From Desulfurobacterium indicum (GTDB taxonomy: Bacteria; Aquificota; Aquificia; Desulfurobacteriales; Desulfurobacteriaceae): a stretch of 64,000 nt of DNA. A model generated the notes under the pieces. The model was not told where the DNA came from. It worked only from the letters and a program-made list of their open reading frames with translations, and ran no database searches. The stretch lies in the NCBI RefSeq assembly GCF_001968985.1, contig NZ_MOEN01000002.1, positions 1 through 64,000 on the forward strand, given 5' to 3'. Made by a program: the position numbers and the translations under genes. Of this stretch, positions 53,324 through 61,270 are shown one piece after another; within the stretch, counting starts at the first letter, position 1; each line of letters begins with the position of its first letter.

Positions 53324-54763
53324 ATGAACACAAGACAGCTCTTAAAAGTGGCAGTTTTGACTACCGTTGCAGCAGTATCTTTCTCAATGCCGGTAAAGGC
53401 ACAGGTTAATGTAACACCGGAAGATTATAGGGTAGCTCTTTCTCTTCAGAAGGTTATTGAATCTGTGGCAGAGAAAGTAAGACCTGCAGTTGTCGATATT
53501 ACATCTGTATCAACTGTTAAGTTCCAGCATCCTGCTATTCCGCCTGAGTTCAGGGATTTTTTCAGACAGTTCGGCTTTCCTATGCCTCAGTTTCCCGATA
53601 TGCCGAAAGAGTTTGAAAGGAAATCTCTAGGTTCAGGGTTCATAGTGAAGGTTAAGAATGGCTGGGCTTACATTTTAACCAACAATCATGTTATAGATAA
53701 GGCCAAAAAAATCCGTGTAAAACTTTACAACGGAGATGTTTATACCGCAAAGGTTGTCGGTGCTGATCCAAAAACGGATGTTGCCCTTATAAAGATTAAA
53801 GTCGGCAACAAAAAGGTTCCTGTCGCAAAGCTCGGAGATTCTGACAAAATAAAAATAGGAGAACTTGTTATTGCTATAGGTAACCCTTATAGATTAGATG
53901 GTTCTGTGACTCATGGAATTATTTCCGCAAAAGGAAGACATGGCCTTGGATTGAATCCGATAGAGAACTTCATACAGACAGACGCTGCAATTAATCCCGG
54001 TAACAGCGGAGGACCTCTCTGCGATATTTACGGTAACGTTATAGGTATTAACACTGCTATAGTTAGAAATGCTCAGGGCCTTGGTTTTGCAGTGCCTATA
54101 AACATAGCGAAGAAAGTTATGCATGATCTTCTTAAATATGGTAAAGTTATAAGGGGATGGCTGGGGGTTTATATTGAAGATGTTTCTCCTGATGTTGCAG
54201 CTAAGTTCGGTATAAAATCAGGAGTTATTGTTACCAAAGTTATAAAGGGGAGCCCTGCTTCAAAAGCCGGGCTGAAGAGCGGTGATATAATCGTTACTTA
54301 TAATGGTGAGCAGGTAAAGGGAGTTTCTGATCTTCAGCTTAAGGTTGTTAATACAAGGCCCGGTGATAGGGTTAGACTTGGCATAATCAGAAACGGAGAG
54401 AGAGAAACTATCACAGTTAAAATAGGACAGATGCCTCAGCATGAGATGATTGCTGATGCACTATCAACGCTTGGCCTTTCCGTTCAAAAGCTGACTCCTG
54501 AGCTGAAACAAAAGCTCGGTATTCCTGAGAATATTTCAGGGCTTGTAGTAACAGATATTAAGCCCGGTTCACCGGCCGATGATGCGGGATTGCAGGAAGG
54601 AGATGTTATCGTCAGTGCCGGAACAAAACCTCAAAATCTTAAGCCTGTGAAAAGCGTTGAGGCTTTTGCAAAGCTTGTTGAAAAAGCCAAAGATAGCGGT
54701 GTTTTGTTGAAAGTTTACAGAAACGGGTTCTCTTTCTTTGTTGTTTTGAAAGCTGAAGAATAA
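53324..54763 (+). CDS. degP: Periplasmic serine protease/chaperone, DegP/HtrA family
   Basis: Degrades or rescues misfolded envelope proteins. Signal peptide through residue 26 (PVKA-QVN), then the trypsin-like domain with His122 (TNNHVID), Asp152 (KTDVALI) and Ser228 (NPGNSGGPLCD). Two PDZ domains follow, the first opening RGWLGVYIEDVSPDVAAKFGI near residue 280, the second around LVVTDIKPGSPADDAGLQEGDVIV near 405. The Do-type length of 479 residues fits. A His/Pro/Phe-rich insert (PPEFRDFFRQFGFPMPQFP) corresponds to the LA loop. AAGGAGG precedes the ATG, and a terminator follows. Confidence 0.93.
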   Translation: MNTRQLLKVAVLTTVAAVSFSMPVKAQVNVTPEDYRVALSLQKVIESVAEKVRPAVVDITSVSTVKFQHPAIPPEFRDFFRQFGFPMPQFPDMPKEFERKSLGSGFIVKVKNGWAYILTNNHVIDKAKKIRVKLYNGDVYTAKVVGADPKTDVALIKIKVGNKKVPVAKLGDSDKIKIGELVIAIGNPYRLDGSVTHGIISAKGRHGLGLNPIENFIQTDAAINPGNSGGPLCDIYGNVIGINTAIVRNAQGLGFAVPINIAKKVMHDLLKYGKVIRGWLGVYIEDVSPDVAAKFGIKSGVIVTKVIKGSPASKAGLKSGDIIVTYNGEQVKGVSDLQLKVVNTRPGDRVRLGIIRNGERETITVKIGQMPQHEMIADALSTLGLSVQKLTPELKQKLGIPENISGLVVTDIKPGSPADDAGLQEGDVIVSAGTKPQNLKPVKSVEAFAKLVEKAKDSGVLLKVYRNGFSFFVVLKAEE

Positions 54764-54766
54764 TTT

Positions 54767-54790
54767 ACGGGGCTTACGCCCCGTTATTTA
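54767..54790 (+). terminator. Terminator of the htrA gene
   Basis: ACGGGGC (54767-54773) pairs with GCCCCGT (54778-54784) over TTAC, followed by TATTTAAC. A compact GC stem just after the stop; the T-tract is modest. Confidence 0.75.
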
Positions 54791-54816
54791 ACAAATAATT
54801 TTTAATATGTTAAAAT
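54788..54816 (+). promoter_or_regulatory. Promoter of the sigma factor gene, with an 80-base leader
   Basis: TTAACA at 54788-54793, a 17-bp spacer and TAAAAT at 54811-54816. The transcript would have a leader of about 80 bases containing GGCGGAGGACTTG (a TTG mini-ORF of three codons) and an ACTTTTAAAGT-like inverted repeat (GACTTTAAAAGTT) shortly before the true GAAGGAG. The promoter is a fair match; any leader role is speculation. Confidence 0.5.
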
Positions 54817-54900
54817 GCTTTAGGCGGAGGACTTGGAAATTTGAGGTTATTCATATAAAATTCCCCTTTGACTTTAAAAGTTTTCCGAAGGAGTGCAATT

Positions 54901-55860
54901 ATGGGAGAAAAAGAGTTTATTTTTGGAGATGATGAGTTTTTACTTGAAAATATAGATGATGAGAATAACCCTTTTGGTGATGCTTCTGTTTTGAATGCAG
55001 AAATAGACCCTTCTCTTATAGAATCTTTTGTTCCTGATAAAGATTCCCTTGATGCTTTCCTTAAAGCTATTTCAAAAATACCTCTTCTGTCAAGGGAAGA
55101 AGAACTTGAATACGCAAAAAGAGCAAAAGAAGGTGATCAGGAGGCTCTTAAAAAGCTTGTAGAATCAAACCTGAGATTTGTTGTAAGTGTTGCCAAAAAG
55201 TATCTCGGCTGTGGATTGCCACTTCACGATTTAATTGCTGAAGGAATTTTAGGGCTTATAGAAGCTGCCCGCCGTTTTGATCCAGATAAAGGGGTGAAAT
55301 TCATTTCTTATGCCGTCTGGTGGATAAGACAGTCAATTATGCAGGCGCTTGCCCAGCAGACTGGAGCGGTTAAGATACCTGTGAAACAGGCCGTTTTGGT
55401 TAACAAGATTACGCGTTCTTACGGTGAACTTCTCAAGAAGTTAGGGAGAGAGCCGACAACAGAGGAGCTTGCCAATTATCTTGGAATGGAAGCTAAGGAT
55501 ATAGAGAGACTTCTTACCGTTTGTCAGGTTCCGCTTTCTCTGGATACGCCTGTTGGAGACGAAGAGGACACTACTTTTAAAGATTTCTTGAAAGGGGAAG
55601 GCACTGCTGAGGTAGAAGAAAAGGTTGTTCAGGAAGAGCTGAGACACAGCATTAAAGAAATGCTTGAACAGCTTACCCCTCAGGAAAAAAGAATTATCAT
55701 TATGCGTTTTGGACTTGACGGAAACGATCCTAAAACTTTGAGAGAGATTGGAGAAAAGCTTGGCATTTCAAGAGAAAGGGTAAGACAGCTTGAGACAAGG
55801 GCAAAGAAAAAGATGAAAGAGTATGCTCTTAAAAAGAAATTGAATGTCTTTCTTAATTGA
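54901..55860 (+). CDS. RNA polymerase sigma-70 family factor (RpoD/RpoS group)
   Basis: A 319-residue sigma factor with start ATG 54901 after GAAGGAG; an in-frame extension of 11 codons upstream is unsupported. Region 1.2 is DSLDAFLKAISKIPLLSREEELEYAKRAKEGD, region 2 holds NLRFVVSVAKKYLGCGLPLHDLIAEGILGLIEAARRFD and the -10-binding YAVWWIRQSIMQAL. Region 3 follows, and region 4 ends TLREIGEKLGISRERVRQLETRAKKKMK. There is no region 1.1 domain, only about 45 acidic residues before region 1.2. It could be a short primary sigma or a group 2 factor; sequence alone does not decide. Confidence 0.88.
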   Translation: MGEKEFIFGDDEFLLENIDDENNPFGDASVLNAEIDPSLIESFVPDKDSLDAFLKAISKIPLLSREEELEYAKRAKEGDQEALKKLVESNLRFVVSVAKKYLGCGLPLHDLIAEGILGLIEAARRFDPDKGVKFISYAVWWIRQSIMQALAQQTGAVKIPVKQAVLVNKITRSYGELLKKLGREPTTEELANYLGMEAKDIERLLTVCQVPLSLDTPVGDEEDTTFKDFLKGEGTAEVEEKVVQEELRHSIKEMLEQLTPQEKRIIIMRFGLDGNDPKTLREIGEKLGISRERVRQLETRAKKKMKEYALKKKLNVFLN

Positions 55861-55865
55861 TAAAT

Positions 55866-55898
55866 CGGGGCTGTTATTTCAGTCCCGTTTCTTTCTTG
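55866..55898. terminator. Terminator between the sigma factor gene and the convergent RsuA-family gene
   Basis: CGGGGCTG (55866-55873) pairs with CAGTCCCG (55880-55887, one G-U) over six bases and is followed by TTTCTTTCTT on the plus strand. It overlaps the 3' end of the minus-strand gene. Confidence 0.65.
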
Positions 55899-56599
55899 AG
55901 TTCTTCTACTTCTTCAGCAGTAAGGAATCTGTATTCTCCTTCCGGTAGGTCTCCTAATTTTAGCGGTCCGAAAGCAATTCTCTGAAGTTTTAATACGGAG
56001 TGTCCCACGCTTTCAAACATCCTTTTTACCTGATGATATTTACCTTCCTTGATTTCTATTTCAACTTCTGAAGTTTTTCCTTCCTTTAAAATTTTTACAC
56101 GTGCCGGTTTTGTTGTGAAATCACCAAGATTTATACCTCTTTCAAGTCTTTCTCTTTCTTCTTCTGAAAGTTTCCCTTTTACTATTGCAATGTATGTCTT
56201 TGGAACTTTCCATTTTGGGTGGGTAAGTCTGTGAGCAAGCTCTCCGTCGTTTGTTATGAGAAGCAAACCTGTTGTATCTTTGTCTAATCTTCCAACTGGA
56301 AAAAGGTTTTCAAATCTCGGGATATTACATACAAGTTCCATTACGGTTAGTTCTTTATCTTTTGTTGAAGTTATGTATCCTTCCGGTTTGTTGAGCATTA
56401 TGTAAAAATCGTTTGTGTGAAAAACATCTTTGCCGTCAACGGTTACGTTGTCTGTTTCAGGATCTAACTTAAATGAAGGATTTTTTACGGGGACACCGTT
56501 TACTTCGACGATGCCCCTTTTTATTATCTGCTTTACCTCTTTTCTTGTTCCGTATCCGCTTTCAGCAAGAAAGCGGTCCAGCCTTATTTTAGAAACCAT
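55874..56599 (-). CDS. RsuA/RluB/E/F-family pseudouridine synthase
   Basis: A 241-residue rRNA pseudouridine synthase. An N-terminal S4 RNA-binding domain (IRLDRFLAESGYGTRKEVKQIIKRGIVEVNG, residues 4-35) precedes the catalytic domain. The latter has the signature FPVGRLDKDTTGLLLITNDGELAHRLTHP, whose Asp is the catalytic residue of the family. Start ATG 56599 has AGAAGG eight bases upstream; a TTG six bases earlier is possible. It overlaps the end of era by 11 bases. A paralogue is encoded at 59029-59769. Which uridine is modified is unclear. Confidence 0.88.
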   Translation of the reverse strand: MVSKIRLDRFLAESGYGTRKEVKQIIKRGIVEVNGVPVKNPSFKLDPETDNVTVDGKDVFHTNDFYIMLNKPEGYITSTKDKELTVMELVCNIPRFENLFPVGRLDKDTTGLLLITNDGELAHRLTHPKWKVPKTYIAIVKGKLSEEERERLERGINLGDFTTKPARVKILKEGKTSEVEIEIKEGKYHQVKRMFESVGHSVLKLQRIAFGPLKLGDLPEGEYRFLTAEEVEELKKETGLK

Positions 56600-57503
56600 A
56601 ACCAAGCCTTCTCAGATAGTCTGCTCTGTCTCTCCAGTCTTCTTTTACTTTTACCCACAGTCGAAGGTATACCTTTTTGCCTAATATCTGTTCAAGTTCC
56701 TGTCTCGCAAGAGTTCCTATCTTTTTGAGCTTCTGGCCGTTTTTCCCTATTATTATTGCCTTTTGAGATGGTCTTTCTACGATGATGTCAGCATCAATTA
56801 CCAGCATATCTGGATTTTTATCTCCAGGTTCTATACTTAAAACGTTTACAGTAACTGCATGGGGGATTTCCTGAGATGTAAGAAGCATTATCTTTTCTCT
56901 GATTATTTCGGCAACATACTGTTCAAGGGGTATATCAGTTACCATGTTTTCTTCATAATACTTTGGTCCTTCCGGCAGGTTCTCTACAATGAGGTCAAGA
57001 AGCCTGTCAAGGTTTGTTCCTCTTGCAGCCGATATCGGTATTATTTCGTCAACAAACGGATATTTTTCGTTTATTTCTTCAATGAGTGGTAGGAGTTCTT
57101 CTTTAGGAACGCCGTCTATTTTGTTAATAACCACGAAAACCTTTGTTTCTTTTCTTTTCGTTTCTCCGATCCTATCGAGAATTTTTTTGTCGGCTTCTGT
57201 TAATCCCGTTCTTGCATCTATGAGAAAAAGGATAATATCGGCGTCCGGTATAACGCTAAAAGCTACCTCGTTCATATACCTGTTAAGTTCGAACTTTTCT
57301 TTGTGAATTCCGGGTGTGTCAAGGAAAACAATTTGTGCGTTATCCAGATGCTTTATGCCTATAATTCTGTGTCTTGTTGTTTGTGGTTTATCCGTGACTA
57401 TTGCAACTTTCGTTCCAAGGAAGCTGTTCAAAAGTGTTGATTTTCCTACGTTAGGTCTTCCGAGAATTGCAACGTAACCTGACTTAAATGGTGTTTCACT
57501 CAA
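56589..57503 (-). CDS. era: GTPase Era
   Basis: Ribosome-assembly GTPase binding the 3' end of 16S rRNA. G1 GRPNVGKST at residues 15-23, G2 around PQTTRHRIIGI, G3 DTPGIH, G4 NKID, and the C-terminal KH domain with IIGKNGQKLKKIGTLARQELEQILGKKVYLRLWVKV. The KYYEENMVTDIPLEQYVAEIIREKIM segment is Era-typical. 304 residues, full length. It starts 12 bases after ribF and overlaps the next synthase gene. Confidence 0.96.
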   Translation of the reverse strand: MSETPFKSGYVAILGRPNVGKSTLLNSFLGTKVAIVTDKPQTTRHRIIGIKHLDNAQIVFLDTPGIHKEKFELNRYMNEVAFSVIPDADIILFLIDARTGLTEADKKILDRIGETKRKETKVFVVINKIDGVPKEELLPLIEEINEKYPFVDEIIPISAARGTNLDRLLDLIVENLPEGPKYYEENMVTDIPLEQYVAEIIREKIMLLTSQEIPHAVTVNVLSIEPGDKNPDMLVIDADIIVERPSQKAIIIGKNGQKLKKIGTLARQELEQILGKKVYLRLWVKVKEDWRDRADYLRRLGYGF

Positions 57504-57515
57504 AGTTTCCTCCGT

Positions 57516-58343
57516 TTATTCGTTTAAGATTTTGTCTACGTCTAATTTAATCTGTTTTTTAAGCTCTTCAATAGAGTTAAATCTTCTCTCTTCTCTGACG
57601 AATCTTTTAAAGTCCACTTTTACAAGTGCTTGTTTTTTTATTTCCAGTTTCTTTCCTATTACATGAACTTCCAGAATTGGTTTTTCTCCATTAAAGGTGG
57701 GTCTTGTTCCAAAGTTTGCTATGCCTTTAAATGTTTTTTTGTTATATGTCAATTCAACTTCATATACTCCAAAAGGCAGCAGAAGTTTTTTCTCAGTTTT
57801 AACATTTACAGTTGGGAATCCAATGGTTTTTCCTATTCCCTGTCCTTTAACAGTGACACCCATGGTGAAAAATTTAAAGCCAAGGAGATGATTCGCTTTT
57901 TCTATACTTCCCTGCTTTAAAAGCTCTTTTATCCATGATGTGCTGATTTTTCTGCCGTTTTCCTCTACTGGTGGAACAGGAATGACTTTTATACCATACT
58001 TTTTCCCCAGTATTTTTGCTGTTTCTACGTTACCGCTTCTTCCCTTTCCGAACCGCCAATCAATACCTACAACTAAATATGTGCAATTACAGGTTTTCAA
58101 AAATGCAAAAAATTCTTCGGGGGTAAGATTTTTTATTTCGTCAAATTTTATATTGTTCAATTTCACATTGAACTTTTCTGCAAGGTATTCCCTTTCTTTT
58201 TCTGTAAATAGCAGATTATCACTGTTGGGAGGAGGCCATATTGAAAATATTTCTACAATCTTGGCTAGTTTTCTTGCGTCTTCTATCAGTTTTTGATGTC
58301 CTCTGTGAAAGCTTTCAAACTTCCCTACTATGCATGATTTCAT
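57516..58343 (-). CDS. ribF: Bifunctional riboflavin kinase / FAD synthetase
   Basis: Makes FMN, then FAD, from riboflavin. The N-terminal nucleotidyltransferase domain starts at once with VGKFESFHRGHQKLI (His13 and His16 of the H-x-G-H site); CNCTYLVVGIDWRFGKGRSGN and ISTSWIKELLKQG follow. The C-terminal flavokinase domain has GVTVKGQGIGKTIGFPTVNVK and LPFGVYEVEL. At 275 residues it is short for RibF because the usual N-terminal strand region is compact. It overlaps deoC by 29 bases. Confidence 0.93.
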   Translation of the reverse strand: MKSCIVGKFESFHRGHQKLIEDARKLAKIVEIFSIWPPPNSDNLLFTEKEREYLAEKFNVKLNNIKFDEIKNLTPEEFFAFLKTCNCTYLVVGIDWRFGKGRSGNVETAKILGKKYGIKVIPVPPVEENGRKISTSWIKELLKQGSIEKANHLLGFKFFTMGVTVKGQGIGKTIGFPTVNVKTEKKLLLPFGVYEVELTYNKKTFKGIANFGTRPTFNGEKPILEVHVIGKKLEIKKQALVKVDFKRFVREERRFNSIEELKKQIKLDVDKILNE

Positions 58344-58974
58344 TGGCTATCCTTTCTCCAGAACTTGTGCCTATTCTATCAGCGCCAGCTTCTATAAATT
58401 TTACGGCATCATCAAGGTTCCTTATGCCGCCTGACGCTTTTACTTTTGCTTTCTTTCTTGCTATCGTTTTTAAAAGTTTTACGTCTTCAACGGTAGCACC
58501 ATACTTTCCGTAGCCCGTTGATGTTTTCAGAAAGTCCCAGCCTGTATCAACGGCAATCTGACCTACGGTAATTTTTTCTTCTTCTGTTAGATAGCAACAT
58601 TCCATTATTAGCTTTATAATCTGTTCTTCACTGATTTCTCTAACTCTTATTAGTTCTTTCTCCAGTTTTTGCCATTTTTTCTCTTTTACGAGAGATATGT
58701 TTAGGACAATATCAAGTTCGCTAGCTCCGTCGCTTATGGCTTTTTCGGTTTCAACGATTATGGAGCGAAAAGAAACTCCGTGAAGAGGAAAGCCGATGAC
58801 CGTTGCTATTTTTTCCGACGGCAAAAGTGTTGATGCGAGTTTCACATGTTTAGGTAGTATGCAGAGTGTTGCGAAATTGAATCTCCTTGTAAGTTCGGCA
58901 CCTTTTACTACATCGTCTTCTGTTGTGGTTGCTTTAAGGATTGAATGGTCTATCTTTGAAAGTATCTCTTTCAT
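58315..58974 (-). CDS. deoC: Deoxyribose-phosphate aldolase
   Basis: Class I aldolase splitting deoxyribose-5-phosphate to glyceraldehyde-3-phosphate and acetaldehyde. 219 residues. The start chosen is ATG 58974; GTG three bases upstream is equally possible, with AAGGAGA serving either. KIDHSILKATTTEDD, VIGFPLHGVSFRSIIVETEKAISDGASELDIVLNIS, the Schiff-base Lys in FLKTSTGYGKYGAT, and KASGGIRNLDDAVKFIEAGADRIGTSSG are all DeoC motifs. First gene of the minus-strand run deoC-ribF-era-pseudouridine synthase. Confidence 0.94.
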   Translation of the reverse strand: MKEILSKIDHSILKATTTEDDVVKGAELTRRFNFATLCILPKHVKLASTLLPSEKIATVIGFPLHGVSFRSIIVETEKAISDGASELDIVLNISLVKEKKWQKLEKELIRVREISEEQIIKLIMECCYLTEEEKITVGQIAVDTGWDFLKTSTGYGKYGATVEDVKLLKTIARKKAKVKASGGIRNLDDAVKFIEAGADRIGTSSGERIANEIMHSREV

Positions 58975-59028
58975 CACGGTGTCTCCTTGAAATTTAGAAA
59001 TATTATAACCTTATTGAGGGAGGAAATA

Positions 59029-59769
59029 ATGAGATTAAACAGATTTTTATCATACGCAGGTTTCGGTGCAAGGAGAAAAGTTGAAGAACTTATTAAACAG
59101 CAAAGAGTAACTGTTAACGGGGAAGTTGTTGATTCTCCGGCAGTTGATGTTGATCCAAAAAAAGATGTTGTTCAGGTTGACGGTGAGAGAGTCAGGCTTC
59201 CTAAAAAGTTTGTTTACCTTCTGTTTAATAAGCCACAGAGTGTTTTAACTACAATGGAGAAGGTAGAGGGAGACAGAAGAACAACGGTAAGGGATTTTTT
59301 CAGAAAGTATCCTGTCAGAATTTTCCCCGTTGGAAGGCTTGATTACAATACGGAGGGGCTTCTACTTATGACAAATGATGGAGAGCTTGCAGACAGGCTA
59401 ATGCATCCAAGATACCATGTTCCTAAAACGTATATTGCTAAAGTAAAAGGTAGGGTGACTCCAGCAGAGATAGAACGGATGAAAAAGGGAGCAAAATTGG
59501 AGGATGGATTTGTTAAACCGTTGTCGATTAAATATCTTAAACCAAGCAGGACAGGAAAAAACACTTACCTGGAGATAACAATAGATGTCGGTAGAAATAG
59601 AATAGTTAGAAGATTTTTTCAAAGATTTAAACATCCTGTTCTTAAATTAAAAAGAATTAGCATAGGATCTTTGAAGCTTGGGAATTTACCGAGAGGTTAT
59701 TACAGGGAGCTGACAAGGGAGGAAGTTGAGAAACTGAAAGAAGCAGTAGGTTTGAAAGAGGGGGACTAA
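59029..59769 (+). CDS. RluB/RsuA-family pseudouridine synthase
   Basis: A 246-residue paralogue of the synthase at 55874-56599. ATG 59029 follows GGGAGGAAATA; the open frame extends 42 bases upstream without a Shine-Dalgarno. S4 domain MRLNRFLSYAGFGARRKVEELIKQQRVTVNG, then catalytic signature FPVGRLDYNTEGLLLMTNDGELADRLMHPRYHVPKTY. The Tyr-Asn-Thr-Glu form (LDYNTEG) is the RluB-like variant, versus LDKDTTG in the paralogue. It faces away from deoC with 54 bases between. Confidence 0.9.
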   Translation: MRLNRFLSYAGFGARRKVEELIKQQRVTVNGEVVDSPAVDVDPKKDVVQVDGERVRLPKKFVYLLFNKPQSVLTTMEKVEGDRRTTVRDFFRKYPVRIFPVGRLDYNTEGLLLMTNDGELADRLMHPRYHVPKTYIAKVKGRVTPAEIERMKKGAKLEDGFVKPLSIKYLKPSRTGKNTYLEITIDVGRNRIVRRFFQRFKHPVLKLKRISIGSLKLGNLPRGYYRELTREEVEKLKEAVGLKEGD

Positions 59770-59777
59770 TCCCCCTC
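59758..59777. terminator. Terminator between convergent rluB-like and aldolase-like genes
   Basis: GAGGGGG (59758-59764) pairs with CCCCCTC (59771-59777) over ACTAAT. The stem overlaps the rluB-like stop codon. Plus-strand tail GATAAACTTTTA is weak; the minus-strand tail is TTTC. Probably acts in both directions. Confidence 0.5.
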
Positions 59778-59786
59778 GATAAACTT

Positions 59787-61166
59787 TTATTCCGGTTTTT
59801 CAGGAAGCACTTTGACAGGTTTGATGTATTCATCGGTATATTTTTTCGTGTCGTAGACTTTGAGCTGATCGAACAGAAATCTAAACTTTGCTTCTAGTGC
59901 GTCTAATATGTTTTCTTTTATGTCTGACGGTAGATCCCAGAACCGCTTTTTGAACGGTCCAAATCCCTTTTTTCTAAGCTTGTAAATAAACTGTTCTTCT
60001 GTCCAGTCCTCTTTCCACTCGTTGGAGAAGTTTTCTTTCAGGTATACATAAATTTCTTTTTTCATTTCTTCAGGAAGGTGATCGTAAATTATGTTCTGAA
60101 ATCCCGTTGCAAGATGTATTTCAGAAGCTTTCACCTCAGGAAACTTATGGAATAGTTCGTCCGGAAGTGTAGATGCACCGTGCTGAACGGCACCTGACAT
60201 ACTGTATTTTTTCCTTGCCACTTTACCAATGGATTCAAGAACTGAAAAATCAAGTTTAACTTTTGCTACGCTTCCATCAGGGAGAGGAATACCACCGTGT
60301 TCTGTTCCTGTTTGGACGCTGATTTTACTTATGTAAGAGAGATTGTCTCCATATTCTTTTAAGGTTTTCAGGTATCCTTCCATGAAAGCTTCAAATTCTT
60401 CCGGTGTAGAGTTTTTACCACCGATATGTCCTATTTCACCACCGACTGAGACTGTTATTCTTTCTGGTTCGATTTCCCTTATGAATGCTGTCATTTTTGC
60501 GGTGTTAAGGTAGTTGTGATACTGTTGCTCTGTAAGTGTTGGTTTTGAGTAGTCAACAAGTGTTGAAGGATCAATGTCAATGTTGTAAAAGCCAGCTTCT
60601 ATAGCTTCTCTTGTTAAATCCTGAATTGCTTTAAGCTCTTTTTCAGGATCCTCAAAGTAATTTTTTGCCTTAAACTGGAAGTGGTCTCCCTGTATAAAAA
60701 CAGGACCTTTGTAACCTTCTTTTACTGCAGCAGCAAGAGCACATGAGGCATACTCTTCAGGCCTTTGATACGTGTAACCTATTTCGGATTTTGCAATCTC
60801 AAGGATGAAGGCTGTCATATCTTTCTCAACAGCGATTTTGAAAATTCTTCTCATAACGTCGTAAGACATACCTCTTATGTTCATTGCAGGAACAGTGAAC
60901 CATCTGTCCAATTTTTCTTTTCCCATCCCGTCTATGTAAAGATCATGGATGGATGCAGGGATTGCTCCAAAATCAAGGGCAATTGCTCTGATTAGCCATC
61001 GGCTAAATCGCTTTGCTTCCTCATCTCCGAAAACGGCTGTGTAAATTAGATCGTCAATAATGCCTTTCCTTAGAGCCTCTTCGTTGAGTATTTTTACTTC
61101 TTTGTCGTTGACTTCAACGATACCTTTAAGAGATTTTTTAATCTCCTCCACATTTAAAGCTTTCAT
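59787..61166 (-). CDS. Class II aldolase-family protein (fructose-bisphosphate aldolase-like), long form
   Basis: A 459-residue protein with the zinc-site layout of class II aldolases: GD161H162F, IDIDPSTLVDY (near 198), VGGEIGHIGG (Glu244), TGTEHGG (His290) and GAVQHGAST (His329). Ordinary class II fructose-bisphosphate aldolases are about 300-360 residues; here an N-terminal extension of about 90 residues and a C-terminal part of about 100 are added. The usual G-x-x-K-x-N phosphate loop is replaced by ASEIHLATGFQN. GGAGGTAAGTT precedes the ATG. It probably acts on a phosphorylated sugar, but FBP as substrate is not proven, and GatZ/KbaZ-type proteins are an alternative relative. Confidence 0.72.
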   Translation of the reverse strand: MKALNVEEIKKSLKGIVEVNDKEVKILNEEALRKGIIDDLIYTAVFGDEEAKRFSRWLIRAIALDFGAIPASIHDLYIDGMGKEKLDRWFTVPAMNIRGMSYDVMRRIFKIAVEKDMTAFILEIAKSEIGYTYQRPEEYASCALAAAVKEGYKGPVFIQGDHFQFKAKNYFEDPEKELKAIQDLTREAIEAGFYNIDIDPSTLVDYSKPTLTEQQYHNYLNTAKMTAFIREIEPERITVSVGGEIGHIGGKNSTPEEFEAFMEGYLKTLKEYGDNLSYISKISVQTGTEHGGIPLPDGSVAKVKLDFSVLESIGKVARKKYSMSGAVQHGASTLPDELFHKFPEVKASEIHLATGFQNIIYDHLPEEMKKEIYVYLKENFSNEWKEDWTEEQFIYKLRKKGFGPFKKRFWDLPSDIKENILDALEAKFRFLFDQLKVYDTKKYTDEYIKPVKVLPEKPE

Positions 61167-61191
61167 AACTTACCTCCCGGCTTTTAAATTA

Positions 61192-61231
61192 TTGAAACTG
61201 CATAGTTTATTTTAATATAGATTGCTATAAT
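61192..61231 (+). promoter_or_regulatory. Candidate aroA promoter
   Basis: Two overlapping options: TTGAAA (61192-61197), 18 bp, TATAGA (61216-61221); or a perfect TATAAT at 61226-61231 without a good -35. Either gives a leader of 30-45 bases. Confidence 0.45.
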
Positions 61232-61270
61232 TTTCTTCTGTTTATCAATCTATTTCCAGGGAGTTGGCTT

